Made by a program: the position numbers and the translations under genes. A stretch of 32,683 nt of DNA from positions 1 to 32,683 of the forward strand of contig CALGFJ010000224.1 of assembly GCA_937881055.1 (NCBI GenBank), in the 5' to 3' direction. Within the stretch, counting starts at the first letter, position 1. Every line of letters begins with the position of its first letter. Source of the stretch: an uncultured Acidimicrobiaceae bacterium (GTDB taxonomy: Bacteria > Actinomycetota > Acidimicrobiia > Acidimicrobiales > RAAP-2). The notes beneath the pieces are model-generated. The model was not told the DNA's origin. It did not search any database and was given only the letters and a program-made list of their open reading frames with translations. Below are positions 32,602 through 32,683 of the stretch, in pieces.

Positions 32602-32609
32602 CGCTCAGC

Positions 32610-32683
32610 GTGGGCGAACGTACGTACTCAGTTGACATCGGCACGCAGCGCGTTGAACTGCCTCTCGTCTCGTTGAATGAGCA
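32610..32683 (+). CDS. Start of a gene, possibly a phosphoribosyltransferase-like protein (cut by window edge)
   Basis: From the GTG at 32610 the frame stays open to the window end: GERTYSVDIGTQRVELPLVSLNE. The VDIG...ELPLV pattern reminds me of the N-termini of adenine/xanthine phosphoribosyltransferase-like proteins, which would suit the base-salvage neighbours, but 24 residues are too few to assign. Confidence 0.5.
   Translation, partial: MGERTYSVDIGTQRVELPLVSLNE

Noticed and set aside
1-32683. Mobile elements, CRISPR arrays, tRNA or rRNA genes
   Set aside because: I looked for transposase motifs, regularly spaced repeats and tRNA-like cloverleaf sequence in the gaps and found none.

Overview
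The window looks like a chromosomal segment of a high-GC actinobacterium, most likely from Acidimicrobiia or a relative. This is inferred from base composition, frequent GTG and TTG starts, an F420-type luciferase-like oxidoreductase, a fused HisIE and many promoters that sit directly on start codons. I saw no phage, transposase, CRISPR, tRNA or rRNA sequence. Genes are tightly packed, often with 1-4 bp overlaps.

Layout. (1) 1-2.2 kb: the N-terminal part of a family 2 glycosyltransferase, a sulfotransferase and an APS kinase, which suggests a sulfated surface glycan or lipid. (2) 2.2-2.8 kb: a membrane-anchored hypothetical protein. (3) 2.9-13.5 kb, minus strand: one long catabolic operon. 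In transcription order it encodes an M24-fold protein, a U32-like TIM-barrel protein, an IlvD/Edd sugar-acid dehydratase, a CUT1 sugar ABC importer (binding protein, two permeases, ATPase), an SMP-30 lactonase and an alpha-ketoglutarate-semialdehyde dehydrogenase-like enzyme. It diverges from an IclR regulator coupled to a zinc alcohol/polyol dehydrogenase (13.6-15.4 kb). Together these resemble an oxidative, non-phosphorylating pentose or sugar-acid route (Weimberg type) leading to 2-oxoglutarate. No standard 2-keto-3-deoxypentonate dehydratase is present, and two proteins of unassigned role occupy the promoter-proximal positions.

(4) 15.4-21.7 kb: a histidine locus. hisA is on the minus strand. 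Divergent from it, 30 bp away, is an overlapping operon yerC(TrpR-like)-hisG-hisD-hisC::hisB-hisH-hisF-hisIE. HisC and HisB are fused and HisD is unusually short. A tandem 8-bp repeat lies between the two divergent start codons.

(5) 21.9-25.1 kb: a two-gene membrane protein pair, a LigB/YgiD-like dioxygenase, a secreted GH3 glycosidase and a small coiled-coil ORF. (6) 25.1-27.6 kb: glutamate dehydrogenase and a divergent LLM-class oxidoreductase. (7) 27.6-31.4 kb: a two-subunit ABC exporter with one canonical and one degenerate ATP site. (8) 31.5-32.7 kb: pyrimidine salvage (upp and a fungal-type cytosine deaminase) and the start of another gene.

The most interesting material is the sugar-acid operon with its two peptidase-fold proteins, the rearranged his operon with a candidate dedicated regulator, and the recurrent placement of a TANNNT box 6-8 nt before start codons. 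No stretch over 300 bp lacks a gene; the longest gap is 233-444, which holds only the divergent upstream regions of its neighbours.
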